This document shows positions 26,787 through 34,484 of a stretch of DNA of 64,000 nucleotides, piece by piece. The stretch lies in contig NZ_JAVRIB010000011.1 in NCBI RefSeq assembly GCF_031846275.1, positions 1 through 64,000 of the forward strand, written 5' to 3'. The stretch's first letter is position 1, and the number at the start of each line of letters is the position of its first letter. The notes under the pieces were generated by a model. It did not search any database. It was not told the origin of the DNA and saw only the letters and a list, made by a program, of their open reading frames with translations. This DNA is from Spectribacter hydrogenoxidans (GTDB lineage Bacteria > Pseudomonadota > Gammaproteobacteria > Nevskiales > Salinisphaeraceae). A program made the position numbers and the translations under genes.

Positions 26787-27484
26787 CCAAACTGCGCCTG
26801 CTGGGCGCGGCCGTGCTGCTGGGCATCGGGGTGCTGATTCCGGCGACGCTGGTCTGGCTGGCCCAGCCCGACGGCCCGGGCGAGGGTGAAGAGGTGCGGG
26901 TGTTCGAGATTCGCCCGTCCGGCGAAGCCGTACCGGTGGACGAGGATGAGACGGCTCCGGCGAAGGGCACTTCGTCTGGAACGGAACAGACGGACACGCC
27001 GCCGGCGCAGGTGTCGCAGCCCGTGCCTGCCCGGGACCAGTCTGGCGAGACAGAGCCGCCGGCATCGCAACCGAAGCAGGAAACGCCCAACGCACCCGAG
27101 CCCGAGCCGCAACCGGCACCCGAGCCGGAACCCGAGCCAGAGCCAGAACCCGAGCCAGAACCCGAACCCGAGCCCGAGCCCGAGCCCGAGCCCGAAAGCG
27201 AGCCCGCCGAGGCGCCGCCGGCCGCAACCAGCCTGCGTCGCGAGCAGACACCCGCGGGAGACTGGGTTGTCCAGGTCGGCAGCTTCGGCGACGAGGCCAA
27301 TGCGCGCAGCCTGGCGGCGGAACTGAATCCCGACTTTCCGGCGTTCTACCAGCCGGCCACGGTGGGTGAGCGTACGTTCTACCGGGTGCGGGTCGGTCCG
27401 TTTGGCAGCGAGGCCGAGGCCGAGCACGCCGCGGTCAAGCTGCGCGGGGCGGGACACCAGCCGCAGGTGCAGTCGGCCGAATAG
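26774..27484 (+). CDS. dedD: DedD-like SPOR-domain protein
   Basis: This 236-aa protein has one N-terminal membrane span (about 8-30), a long proline/glutamate-rich linker (about 105-145), and a C-terminal SPOR domain (about 157-236, WVVQVGSFGDEANARSLAAEL). SPOR domains bind denuded glycan strands at the division septum, and DedD supports septal peptidoglycan synthesis in E. coli. It starts at GTG 26774 within the end of folC. Position between folC and cvpA supports the name. The proline-rich linker makes it a plausible EF-P-sensitive protein. Confidence 0.88.
   Translation: MEDVTKLRLLGAAVLLGIGVLIPATLVWLAQPDGPGEGEEVRVFEIRPSGEAVPVDEDETAPAKGTSSGTEQTDTPPAQVSQPVPARDQSGETEPPASQPKQETPNAPEPEPQPAPEPEPEPEPEPEPEPEPEPEPEPEPESEPAEAPPAATSLRREQTPAGDWVVQVGSFGDEANARSLAAELNPDFPAFYQPATVGERTFYRVRVGPFGSEAEAEHAAVKLRGAGHQPQVQSAE
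27095..27206 (+). repeat. Tandem CCNGAR repeat coding for Pro-Glu dipeptides in dedD
   Basis: The reading frame carries a run of alternating proline and glutamate codons, mostly CCC/CCA/CCG with GAG/GAA, interrupted by a few Gln, Ala and Ser codons. It encodes a stiff, acidic periplasmic spacer between the membrane span and SPOR domain. Being near-perfect at the 6-bp level, it may vary in copy number between strains without shifting frame. Confidence 0.85.
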
Positions 27485-27546
27485 GCCGGCTGCGTCTCCG
27501 GTCTGGTAACATCCGCGTCATGACGCCCTCGCAGCGATAGCCGCCG

Positions 27547-28089
27547 GTGATCTGGATCGACTACGCGATTCTGGCCGTGATCGCCGTTTCGGCCATGGTC
27601 GGGTTCTTCCGTGGCTTCTTTCGCGAGGCGATTGGCCTGGCCACGTGGATCGTGGCCTTCTGGCTGGCATTCCGCTTCGCCACGCCGGCCGCCGGCATGC
27701 TTGAAGGCTGGATTTCCGTGGGCTCCGCGCGTCTGGCCGTGGCCTTTGGCGTGCTGTTCATCGCCGTGCTCATCATCGGGGCGGTATTCAATCACCTGAT
27801 GGCCGGGCTGGTCGACCGTACCGGGTTTGCCGGCACCGATCGCGGCCTGGGCGGCCTGTTCGGGGTGCTGCGCGGGGCCGCGCTGCTGGTGTTGCTGGTG
27901 CTCATTGCCGGGCTCACGCCGGTGCCCCGGGACGACTGGTGGGATCAGTCGCTGTTCGTCGGGCATCTGGAGCGGGGCGCCGTCTGGCTGCGGGACTGGC
28001 TGCCGGAAGAACTGGCCTCGGAAATCCGCTTCGACCCGCCGGTGCCTACTGACACGGCGCCAACCAACGATACGGGAGACAACGCCTGA
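27547..28089 (+). CDS. cvpA: CvpA family membrane protein
   Basis: CvpA is a four-span inner-membrane protein needed for colicin V production in E. coli and for envelope or bile resistance in other species; its molecular role is unclear. The 180-aa product starts at GTG 27547 (MIWIDYAILAVIAVSAMVGF) with the typical GFFRGFFREA segment after the first span and three further hydrophobic segments. The dedD-cvpA-purF order matches E. coli. It ends 2 bp before purF. Confidence 0.94.
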   Translation: MIWIDYAILAVIAVSAMVGFFRGFFREAIGLATWIVAFWLAFRFATPAAGMLEGWISVGSARLAVAFGVLFIAVLIIGAVFNHLMAGLVDRTGFAGTDRGLGGLFGVLRGAALLVLLVLIAGLTPVPRDDWWDQSLFVGHLERGAVWLRDWLPEELASEIRFDPPVPTDTAPTNDTGDNA

Positions 28090-28091
28090 CC

Positions 28092-29603
28092 ATGTGTGGA
28101 ATTGCCGGAATGGTCGCCCAGGGGCCGGTCAATCAGGACATCTACGATGCACTGACCGTCCTGCAGCACCGCGGGCAGGACGCCGCCGGCATCATCACCA
28201 CGCAGGATGGGCGTCTGCACCTGCGCAAGGACAATGGACTGGTGCGGGATGTCTTCCGTACCGAGCACATGGTGCGCCTTCAGGGCAACGCTGGGGTCGG
28301 GCATGTGCGCTATCCCACGGCGGGGGTGGAATCCTCGGCCGAGGCCCAGCCGTTCTACGTGAACACGCCCTACGGCATTTGCCTGTCGCACAATGGCAAT
28401 CTTACCAATGCCGGCGAGCTCAGCGAGGCATTGTTCCGCGCCGATCGCCGCCATCTGAATACCGATTCGGATAGCGAAATCCTGCTCAATGCGTTCGCCC
28501 ACGAGCTGATGCTGCGCGGTGGGCTGACGCTCAACGAAAACGATGTGTTCGAGTCGGTGGCAGCCCTGCATCGCCGCTGTCGCGGGGCCTATGCGGCGGT
28601 GGCCATGATCACCGGCTACGGGCTGGTGGCATTCCGTGATCCGAACGGCATCCGGCCGGTGGTCTACGGCAAGCGTACCGGGCCGGCGGGTACCGATTAC
28701 ATGGTGGCCTCGGAAAGTGTCGCGCTTGATGCGCTGGGGTTCGAACTGATTGGTGACATCCAGCCGGGCGAGGCGGTGGTGATCACGCTCGACGGCCAGC
28801 TTCATGTACGCCAGTGCGCGGAAAAGCCGGTGGTGTCGCCCTGTATCTTCGAATACGTCTATCTGGCGCGGCCGGACTCGGTTATCGACAATGTTTACGT
28901 GTACAAGTCGCGGCTGCGCATGGGCACCTACCTGGCCGACAAGATAAAGCGGGAATGGGCTGACCACGATATCGATGTGGTGATCCCGATACCCTCGACC
29001 TCACGCACGGCGGCGGTGGAACTGGCGGCCCAGCTGGACGTGAAGTACCGCGAGGGCTTCATCAAGAATCGCTACATCGGCCGCACCTTCATCATGCCGG
29101 GGCAGCAGCAGCGCAAGAAATCCGTGCGCCAGAAGCTCAACCCCATCGACCTGGAGTTCGCCGGCAAGAACGTGCTGCTGGTGGACGACTCCATCGTACG
29201 CGGCACCACCTCGCAGCAGATCATCCAGATGGCCCGCGAGGCGGGTGCCAACAAGGTGTACTTTGCCTCCGCCGCCCCGCCGGTTCGCTACCCCAACGTC
29301 TACGGCATCGATATGCCGTCGGCCAGCGAACTGGTGGCGCATGGCTACGACGAGGACGAAATCTGCCGCATCATCGGCGCCGACCGTCTGATCTACCAGG
29401 ACATGGACGACCTGCGACGGGCGGTGCAGAAGGGCAATCCGCATATCCAGCGGTTCGAGGATTCGGTATTCACCGGCGATTACGTCACCGCCGATATCAA
29501 CGATGACTACCTGTCGCAACTGGAGCTGTTCCGCTCCGATTCGGCCAAGGAGCAGCGCCGCAGCGCCCCGGGCGCGGTGATCGAACTGCATAACGCGCGC
29601 TGA
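28092..29603 (+). CDS. purF: Amidophosphoribosyltransferase
   Basis: PurF makes phosphoribosylamine from PRPP and glutamine, the first step of purine synthesis. The catalytic nucleophile is Cys2 after Met removal (MCGIAGMV). The 503-aa product has the N-terminal glutaminase domain and a C-terminal phosphoribosyltransferase domain with the PRPP loop VLLVDDSIVRGTT. There is no N-terminal propeptide or cluster-type cysteine set, as in the E. coli-type enzyme. It ends the dedD-cvpA-purF group. Confidence 0.98.
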   Translation: MCGIAGMVAQGPVNQDIYDALTVLQHRGQDAAGIITTQDGRLHLRKDNGLVRDVFRTEHMVRLQGNAGVGHVRYPTAGVESSAEAQPFYVNTPYGICLSHNGNLTNAGELSEALFRADRRHLNTDSDSEILLNAFAHELMLRGGLTLNENDVFESVAALHRRCRGAYAAVAMITGYGLVAFRDPNGIRPVVYGKRTGPAGTDYMVASESVALDALGFELIGDIQPGEAVVITLDGQLHVRQCAEKPVVSPCIFEYVYLARPDSVIDNVYVYKSRLRMGTYLADKIKREWADHDIDVVIPIPSTSRTAAVELAAQLDVKYREGFIKNRYIGRTFIMPGQQQRKKSVRQKLNPIDLEFAGKNVLLVDDSIVRGTTSQQIIQMAREAGANKVYFASAAPPVRYPNVYGIDMPSASELVAHGYDEDEICRIIGADRLIYQDMDDLRRAVQKGNPHIQRFEDSVFTGDYVTADINDDYLSQLELFRSDSAKEQRRSAPGAVIELHNAR

Positions 29604-29620
29604 ACCCGACCCGCATCAAC

Positions 29621-29650
29621 TTGACCCGGCTGCCGGGGCAGGGCTAGTCT
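29621..29650 (+). promoter_or_regulatory. Promoter of metZ
   Basis: TTGACC (29621-29626) and TAGTCT (29645-29650) are separated by 18 bp, a good sigma-70 pair lying just after the purF stop. Transcription would start near 29657, immediately before the SAM-II aptamer. This makes metZ a separate, riboswitch-controlled unit and not a read-through gene of purF. Confidence 0.6.
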
Positions 29651-29661
29651 TTAGCTGCGAA

Positions 29662-29716
29662 GTGCGCCGATTTGTGACCAGCTTGCGGGCGCGTAATAAA
29701 TACTGCTAAATCGGGC
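29662..29716 (+). promoter_or_regulatory. SAM-II riboswitch (metA/SAM_alpha motif) upstream of metZ
   Basis: The segment matches the SAM-II aptamer pattern from memory of alphaproteobacterial and marine metagenome examples. P1 forms between GCGCC (29664-29668) and GGCGC (29688-29692). The conserved elements follow in order: GATTT (29669-29673), GACC and GCTTGC in the loop, CGTAATAAAT after P1, and GCTAAA with a terminal GGG in the 3' pseudoknot strand. The downstream gene is a methionine-synthesis gene, the classic target. SAM-II usually controls translation, but here a terminator hairpin follows within a few bases, so transcriptional control is likely. The match was made by eye, not with a covariance model. 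Confidence 0.85.
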
Positions 29717-29718
29717 AT

Positions 29719-29744
29719 GACCCGCTTCGCACGCGGGTTTTTTT
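29719..29744 (+). terminator. Intrinsic terminator in the metZ leader
   Basis: ACCCGC (29720-29725) and GCGGGT (29733-29738) form a 6-bp G+C-rich stem with a 7-base loop, followed by seven T. It sits between the SAM-II aptamer and the metZ start 45 bp on, so it most likely acts as the riboswitch expression platform. The heptamer TGCGAAG at 29656-29662 is complementary to CTTCGCA at 29725-29731, overlapping the 5' arm and loop of the hairpin, and could act as an antiterminator. Confidence 0.85.
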
Positions 29745-29788
29745 GTGCCCGCAAACAATGTCTTATCGTGTTGTAACGGGTGATCGAA

Positions 29789-30979
29789 ATGAATGAGAAC
29801 GACCAACCCACCTGGGGCACCGCCACCCGCGGCGTGCGGGCCGGCCGCAGCCGCACGCCCGAAGGCGAGCACAGCGAACCCATCTTCGCCACGTCCAGTT
29901 TCGTGTTCGATTCGGCCGACCAGGCCGCGGCCCGCTTCGCCGGCGACGAGCCCGGCAACATCTACTCACGCTTCACCAATCCCACCGTCCGCGCCTTCGG
30001 CGAACGGCTGGCGGCGATGGAAGGCGGCGAGTGCTGCGTGGCCACGTCGTCGGGCATGTCCGCGATCCTGTCCACCTGCCTCGGGCTGCTGGAGCAGGGC
30101 GATCATATCGTGGCTGCCAACACCCTGTTCGGCTCCACCATCAGCCTGTTCAACAACTACCTGGGCAAGCTGGGCATCCGCACCAGTTACGTGGCGACCA
30201 CGGATGTCGACGCCTGGTGCGATGCGGTTACGCCCGACACGCGGATGCTGTTCGTGGAGACCCCGTCGAATCCGCTCACCGAGGTGGTGGATATCGCCGC
30301 GCTGGCGCAGGTCGCCCGTGAGCACGACTGCTGGCTGGTGGTCGACAACTGCTTCTGCACCCCGGCGCTGCAGAAACCGTTCGATTTCGGCGCCGATATC
30401 GTCATTCATTCCGCCACCAAGTTCCTGGACGGCCAGGGCCGGGCGCTGGGCGGCGCGGTGATCGGGGACGCCGAGACCGTGGGCGAGAAGGTGTTTGGTT
30501 TCCTGCGCACGGCCGGGCCGGCGATGAGCCCGTTCAATGCCTGGATTTTCCACAAGGCGCTGGAAACCCTGGAAGTGCGCATGCGTGCCCACAGCGAGAA
30601 CGCCCATACGCTGGCGACCTGGCTGGAGGCACAACCGGGCATCACACGGGTGCATTACCCCGGGCTGGCGTCGCATCCCCAGCACGAACTGGCGAGCCGT
30701 CAGCAGACCGGCTTCGGGGGTATTGTGGCATTCGAGGTGGCCGGCGGCCGGGCCGGGGTCTGGCAGGTGATCAACGGCACCCGCATGCTGTCGATCACCG
30801 CCAATCTTGGCGACACCCGGACCACCATCGTGCATCCGGCCAGCACCACGCATTCGCGGATTTCCGCCGAGGAACGCGCCCGCGCCGGCATCGGCGACGG
30901 ACTGGTGCGGATTTCGGCCGGCCTGGAGAATGTCGAGGACATCATTGCCGATCTCGAGCCAGGGCTGGCAGCCCTTTGA
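29789..30979 (+). CDS. metZ: O-succinylhomoserine sulfhydrylase
   Basis: MetZ makes homocysteine directly from O-succinylhomoserine and sulfide with PLP. The 396-aa product belongs to the Cys/Met metabolism PLP family: SSGMSAIL segment, the PLP lysine in HSATKFLDGQGR, and a C-terminal SLGDTRT-like motif (NLGDTRTTIVHPAST). I prefer ATG 29789 over the in-frame GTG at 29780; neither has a strong ribosome site. MetZ is chosen over MetB/MetC because of the purF-metZ order of Pseudomonas and the closer motif match. It lies behind a SAM-II riboswitch. Confidence 0.92.
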   Translation: MNENDQPTWGTATRGVRAGRSRTPEGEHSEPIFATSSFVFDSADQAAARFAGDEPGNIYSRFTNPTVRAFGERLAAMEGGECCVATSSGMSAILSTCLGLLEQGDHIVAANTLFGSTISLFNNYLGKLGIRTSYVATTDVDAWCDAVTPDTRMLFVETPSNPLTEVVDIAALAQVAREHDCWLVVDNCFCTPALQKPFDFGADIVIHSATKFLDGQGRALGGAVIGDAETVGEKVFGFLRTAGPAMSPFNAWIFHKALETLEVRMRAHSENAHTLATWLEAQPGITRVHYPGLASHPQHELASRQQTGFGGIVAFEVAGGRAGVWQVINGTRMLSITANLGDTRTTIVHPASTTHSRISAEERARAGIGDGLVRISAGLENVEDIIADLEPGLAAL

Positions 30980-31770
30980 CGCGCGATGACATCCATTCGG
31001 CTCTGATGGCCGACGATCCGGTGGACAAGTGCCGCCGGGTCGACGAACTGGCTGTCGGGGATGCCGGTGTGCTGGCAGGCGAGACCGGCGAATCGCCGGT
31101 CATCGCCATGCCCGGCCGGCCGTCGCGGCCGCAGCTGGTGCACCCGGCGAAGCTGCCGCGGCGCGGCCTGGGGACGGTCGAGAGCCGCGCCGCGCTGGTT
31201 CATGCCATCGCCCATATCGAGTTCAATGCCATCAATCTGGGGCTGGACGCCGCCTGGCGTTTCACCGGCATGCCGGCCGACTTCTACCGCGACTGGCTGC
31301 GGGTTGCCGCGGACGAGACGCGGCACTTTCGCTTGCTGAGCGAACGGCTGGGCGAGCTCGGATTCGCCTACGGCGATTTCGACGCCCACAACGGATTGTG
31401 GGAAGCCGCAGTAAAAACGGCGCACGACGTACTGGTGCGCATGGCGCTGGTCCCGCGTGTGCTGGAGGCCCGTGGGCTGGATGTCACGCCCGGGATGATC
31501 AAGCGCCTCACCGGCGCCGGCGACCGGGAAACGGTGGCCATCCTGGAAATCATCCTGGAAGAGGAGGTGCCGCACGTGGCCATCGGCACCCGCTGGTTTC
31601 GGTATTGCTGCGAGCAGCGCGGCGAGGATCCGGACACGCTGTTTCCGCACCTGCTCGAGACCTACATGAACGGCGGGCCGCCCGGCCCGTATAACTTCCC
31701 GGACCGGCGGCGGGCCGGGTTTGCCGAGTCCGAGCTCGAGTATCTCCAAGAGCGAAACTCGTCCGCTTAG
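30976..31770 (+). CDS. Ferritin-like DUF455 family protein
   Basis: The 264-aa product starts at TTG 30976, overlapping the metZ stop by 4 bp; an ATG at 31006 is an alternative. It is the DUF455 (ferritin-like, MiaE-related fold) family. Putative di-iron residues are spread over helices: AHIEFNAINLGLDA, AADETRHFRLLSERL and ILEEEVPHVAIG, giving the ExxH pattern of di-iron carboxylate proteins. The function of the family is not established; the fold hints at an oxygen-dependent oxidation. It lies convergent with lpxH (3 bp apart). Confidence 0.85.
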   Translation: MTRDDIHSALMADDPVDKCRRVDELAVGDAGVLAGETGESPVIAMPGRPSRPQLVHPAKLPRRGLGTVESRAALVHAIAHIEFNAINLGLDAAWRFTGMPADFYRDWLRVAADETRHFRLLSERLGELGFAYGDFDAHNGLWEAAVKTAHDVLVRMALVPRVLEARGLDVTPGMIKRLTGAGDRETVAILEIILEEEVPHVAIGTRWFRYCCEQRGEDPDTLFPHLLETYMNGGPPGPYNFPDRRRAGFAESELEYLQERNSSA

Positions 31771-31773
31771 CGG

Positions 31774-32496
31774 CTATATCAGGGGATGGCGCTCCCATCC
31801 CGAGTTGTCCAGCGTAAGCACCTCACCATGATCCTGTCGCCAGTCGGCCAGCACCAGCCGATGAGCGTTTTCGCCGTCGACCGTGAGCTCATGATCGGCG
31901 GGGCGGTGGGTGTGGCCGTGGATCAGTAACCGGGTTTCCCGTTCGGCCATGAAGGCCCGCACTGTTTGCCGGTTGACGTCCATTATCTCCGGATTGCTGC
32001 GGCGGCCGCGCAGGCGGCTGCGCCAGCGTGCATAGCGGGCGATCCACTGTCGCTGCCACAGGGGTAGGGCCAGCATCCGGTCGAGCCAGTCGGGGTCGGT
32101 ATAGCGGGCGCGGAAACGCTGGTGGGCGAGGTCGTCGGTGCACAGGCGGTCCCCGTGCGACAGCACCACCCGACGGCCGTCAAAGTCCAGGGTGGCCGGA
32201 TCCTCGAGCAGGGTGAGTCCGGCGGCGTCCGCGAACGCGTTGCCCACCGCGAAGTCCCGATTGCCGCGCATGAAGTAAACCGGTACGCCCTGATCGGCCA
32301 GCCGGCGGATGCCGGCCACGGTGTCCGCGTGGGTGCGCAGCCCGCCGTCGTCGCCCACCCAGTACTCGAACAGGTCGCCGAGGATGTAGAGCGCTTCGGC
32401 CGCGCGGGCGGGGCCGGCGAGGTAGCGCTGCATGACGCCGGTCAGCACTGGTCGCCGGGGCTCCAGATGCAGGTCGGCAATGAAATGCAGCGCCAC
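31774..32496 (-). CDS. lpxH: UDP-2,3-diacylglucosamine diphosphatase
   Basis: LpxH hydrolyses UDP-2,3-diacylglucosamine to lipid X in lipid A synthesis, at the inner membrane surface. The 240-aa calcineurin-like phosphoesterase starts at GTG 32496 and has the metal-binding signatures IADLHLEPRRP, LGDLFEYWVGDD, RGNRDFAVG, SHGD and IHGHTHRP. It is last in a dusA-ppiA-lpxH unit with a 16-bp gap from ppiA; the ppi-lpxH pairing also exists in Pseudomonas. Confidence 0.97.
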   Translation of the reverse strand: MALHFIADLHLEPRRPVLTGVMQRYLAGPARAAEALYILGDLFEYWVGDDGGLRTHADTVAGIRRLADQGVPVYFMRGNRDFAVGNAFADAAGLTLLEDPATLDFDGRRVVLSHGDRLCTDDLAHQRFRARYTDPDWLDRMLALPLWQRQWIARYARWRSRLRGRRSNPEIMDVNRQTVRAFMAERETRLLIHGHTHRPADHELTVDGENAHRLVLADWRQDHGEVLTLDNSGWERHPLI

Positions 32497-32512
32497 GCTG
32501 CCGGTATCCGCG

Positions 32513-33085
32513 TCAGGGCTCGATGACTTCCGCCGATTCGATCAACGCGGTTTCCTGCGGGGCGTCCTGGCGGAACGGGCCGGCGGCGCCGGTGGGCAGG
32601 GCGGCGATCTTGTCGATCACTTCCATGCCGGCAACCACGCGCCCGAACACGGCATAGCCGGCATTGCCGGGGCCCTGGTCCAGCGGCTTGTTGTCGCTGA
32701 GGTTGACGAAGAACTGGGAGGTGGCGGAATTTGGATCGCTGGTACGTGCCATCGACAGGGTTCCGCGTTCGTTATCCAGGCCGTTATCCGCCTCGTTGCG
32801 GATCGGGTCCCGGGTGGACTTGCGGTCGAAATCCTCGGTAAAGCCGCCACCCTGGATCACGAAGCCGGGAATCACCCGGTGAAAGATGGTGCCGTCGTAG
32901 AAACCGTCGCGCACGTAGGTCAGGAAGTTGTCGACGGTTTTGGGGGCCTGGTCGGCGAACATCTCGATGCGGATCTCGCCGAGGCTGGTATCCATTCGGA
33001 CCATCGGATTGGTCTCCTGGGCATGGGTGGACAGGGACACGACGACGGCCAGCAGGCCGGCACCGAGCCGGGACAGGGTGCGCAT
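32513..33085 (-). CDS. ppiA: Periplasmic cyclophilin-type peptidyl-prolyl cis-trans isomerase
   Basis: The 190-aa product has a signal peptide (MRTLSRLGAGLLAVVVSLSTHA-QE), so it is a periplasmic cyclophilin (PpiA type) and not the cytoplasmic PpiB. The cyclophilin core is complete: FHRVIPGFVIQGG, SMARTSDPNSATSQFFVNL and GYAVFGRVVAGMEVID. These catalyse proline isomerisation during protein folding. Its ATG shares one base with the dusA stop (TGATG), so the genes are coupled. Confidence 0.93.
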   Translation of the reverse strand: MRTLSRLGAGLLAVVVSLSTHAQETNPMVRMDTSLGEIRIEMFADQAPKTVDNFLTYVRDGFYDGTIFHRVIPGFVIQGGGFTEDFDRKSTRDPIRNEADNGLDNERGTLSMARTSDPNSATSQFFVNLSDNKPLDQGPGNAGYAVFGRVVAGMEVIDKIAALPTGAAGPFRQDAPQETALIESAEVIEP

Positions 33086-34092
33086 CAGGCGACCTCCGCG
33101 GTGGATTGTTCGGGGACCTCGGCCAGCGCGGCCAGCAGAATTTCGATGCCGGCGCCGGGACGATGGGCCTGTTCACTCAGCATCCGTCGCCAGCGCCGTC
33201 CCCCCGGACAGCCATGGAAAAGCCCCAGCAGATGGCGGGTGATGTGCTTGAGTTGGGCGCCATCATGCATGGCGTGCTCGACGTAGGGCAACAGTGCCCG
33301 GATGGCGTCGTGACGGGTGATTGGCTCGTCGGCTTGACCGAACATCTGCCGGTCAACGCCGGCCAGCAGCCACGGGCGCTGGTAGGCGGCCCGGCCGATC
33401 ATCACCCCGTCCACCCGGGTCAGGGCCTGCCTGGCCTGGTCGAGAGTTTCGATGCCGCCGTTGAGCACCACGCGCAGGGCCGGGAAATCGCGCTTGAGGC
33501 GGTACACCCGTTCGTAGTCCAGTGACGGCACCTCGCGGTTGGCCTTGGGCGACAGCCCGGAGAGCCAGGCCTTGCGGGCATGCACGATCAGTGTCTCGCA
33601 GCCGGCATTCGCCACCTGCGTGGCAAACGCATGCAGAAACGCATAGTCGTCCTGGTGATCGATGCCGATGCGGGTCTTCACCGTCACCGGCAGCGGGGCG
33701 GCTGCCCGCATGGCCGACACGCAATCGGCCACCCGGGCCGGTTCGGCCATCAGGCAGGCGCCGAATGCGCCATTCTGAACGCGGTCCGATGGGCAGCCCA
33801 CGTTGATGTTGATCTCGGCATAGCCGTAGTCGGCAGCGGCGCACGCCGCCATCGCCATGTCTGCCGGGTCACATCCGCCTACCTGCAGCGCCACCGGGTG
33901 TTCCACCGGATCGAATGCCAGGAGCCGGTCGCGGTCGCCGTGCCGGATGGCGCTGGTCGTCACCATCTCGGTATACAGCCGTGCGTGCCGCGTCAGCTGC
34001 CGGTGAAACACCCGGCAATGGCGATCGGTCCACTGCATCATCGGGGCGACGCAGAAGCGGTGTTCGCGGTTGTCGCTGAGCGTATGCGTCAT
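33085..34092 (-). CDS. dusA: tRNA-dihydrouridine(20/20a) synthase DusA
   Basis: DusA reduces uridines 20 and 20a in the tRNA D-loop with FMN and NADPH. The 335-aa product starts RFCVAPMMQWTDRHCRVFHRQL after a short lead, with the DusA-type first motif. NVGCPSDRVQNGAFGACLM contains the catalytic cysteine and substrate loop, and the FMN-phosphate region reads GVMIGRAAYQRPWLL. The motif set and 335-aa length separate it from DusB and DusC. It heads the minus-strand dusA-ppiA-lpxH unit. Confidence 0.96.
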   Translation of the reverse strand: MTHTLSDNREHRFCVAPMMQWTDRHCRVFHRQLTRHARLYTEMVTTSAIRHGDRDRLLAFDPVEHPVALQVGGCDPADMAMAACAAADYGYAEININVGCPSDRVQNGAFGACLMAEPARVADCVSAMRAAAPLPVTVKTRIGIDHQDDYAFLHAFATQVANAGCETLIVHARKAWLSGLSPKANREVPSLDYERVYRLKRDFPALRVVLNGGIETLDQARQALTRVDGVMIGRAAYQRPWLLAGVDRQMFGQADEPITRHDAIRALLPYVEHAMHDGAQLKHITRHLLGLFHGCPGGRRWRRMLSEQAHRPGAGIEILLAALAEVPEQSTAEVA

Positions 34093-34236
34093 GGAACGGG
34101 TTCAAAGAACGCGGCTTCAAGACCGCGCACGGCCGTGGTCATGAGCCGGGTCTGAAACGGGAGGCGCGGGCGTTTACCCGATTTCGTCGAACGGGTCGAC
34201 AGGCCGGCCGAGGCAAAGGGCCCGGCCGTGTCGTGC

Positions 34237-34389
34237 CTAGGCCTCGCTTTCCTCGACCACCGGCGGCTCCTGGGGCGTTACCGGCGACAGCTGCGGGCCC
34301 GGAGTCTCGACCGTGGTTTCCAGCACGAAGAAGGTGCCGGCGGCCATCACTGCCACGCCGAGCACCATGAGAATGGCATCGATACGCAT
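34237..34389 (-). CDS. Small single-span membrane protein, 50 aa, unknown function
   Basis: I choose ATG 34389 because GGGAGA lies just upstream at the right distance; a longer frame to 34449 has no ribosome site. The 50-aa product has a charged start (MRID), one hydrophobic segment (about 5-24, ILMVLGVAVMAAGTFFVLE), and a proline/glutamate-rich tail (EPPVVEESEA). It is divergent from pyrD and 144 bp upstream of dusA on the same strand. I do not recognise a family. The good ribosome site argues that it is real. Confidence 0.6.
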   Translation of the reverse strand: MRIDAILMVLGVAVMAAGTFFVLETTVETPGPQLSPVTPQEPPVVEESEA

Positions 34390-34472
34390 TGTTGGTTCTC
34401 CCGCGTCTGGTTTCACGTGGATGTTAAACCGACGGGTGGCCGCTGTCATCCGAATGGGTCGCGGGCGTCGGG

Positions 34473-34478
34473 CATAAT
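34473..34478 (+). promoter_or_regulatory. Possible -10 box of pyrD, implying a very short or absent leader
   Basis: CATAAT at 34473-34478 lies only 7 bp before the pyrD ATG at 34485. If used, transcription would begin at or next to the start codon. There is no Shine-Dalgarno sequence before this ATG, consistent with a leaderless message. No matching -35 was found. Confidence 0.3.
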
Positions 34479-34484
34479 GCGCGT

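Noticed and set aside
27095..27206. CRISPR-like or minisatellite array
   Set aside because: The repeat is an in-frame 6-bp Pro-Glu codon repeat inside dedD, without spacers.
25524..27251. 575-codon minus-strand frame across folC and dedD
   Set aside because: Arg/Ala-rich low-complexity translation caused by high G+C; both plus-strand genes are certain.
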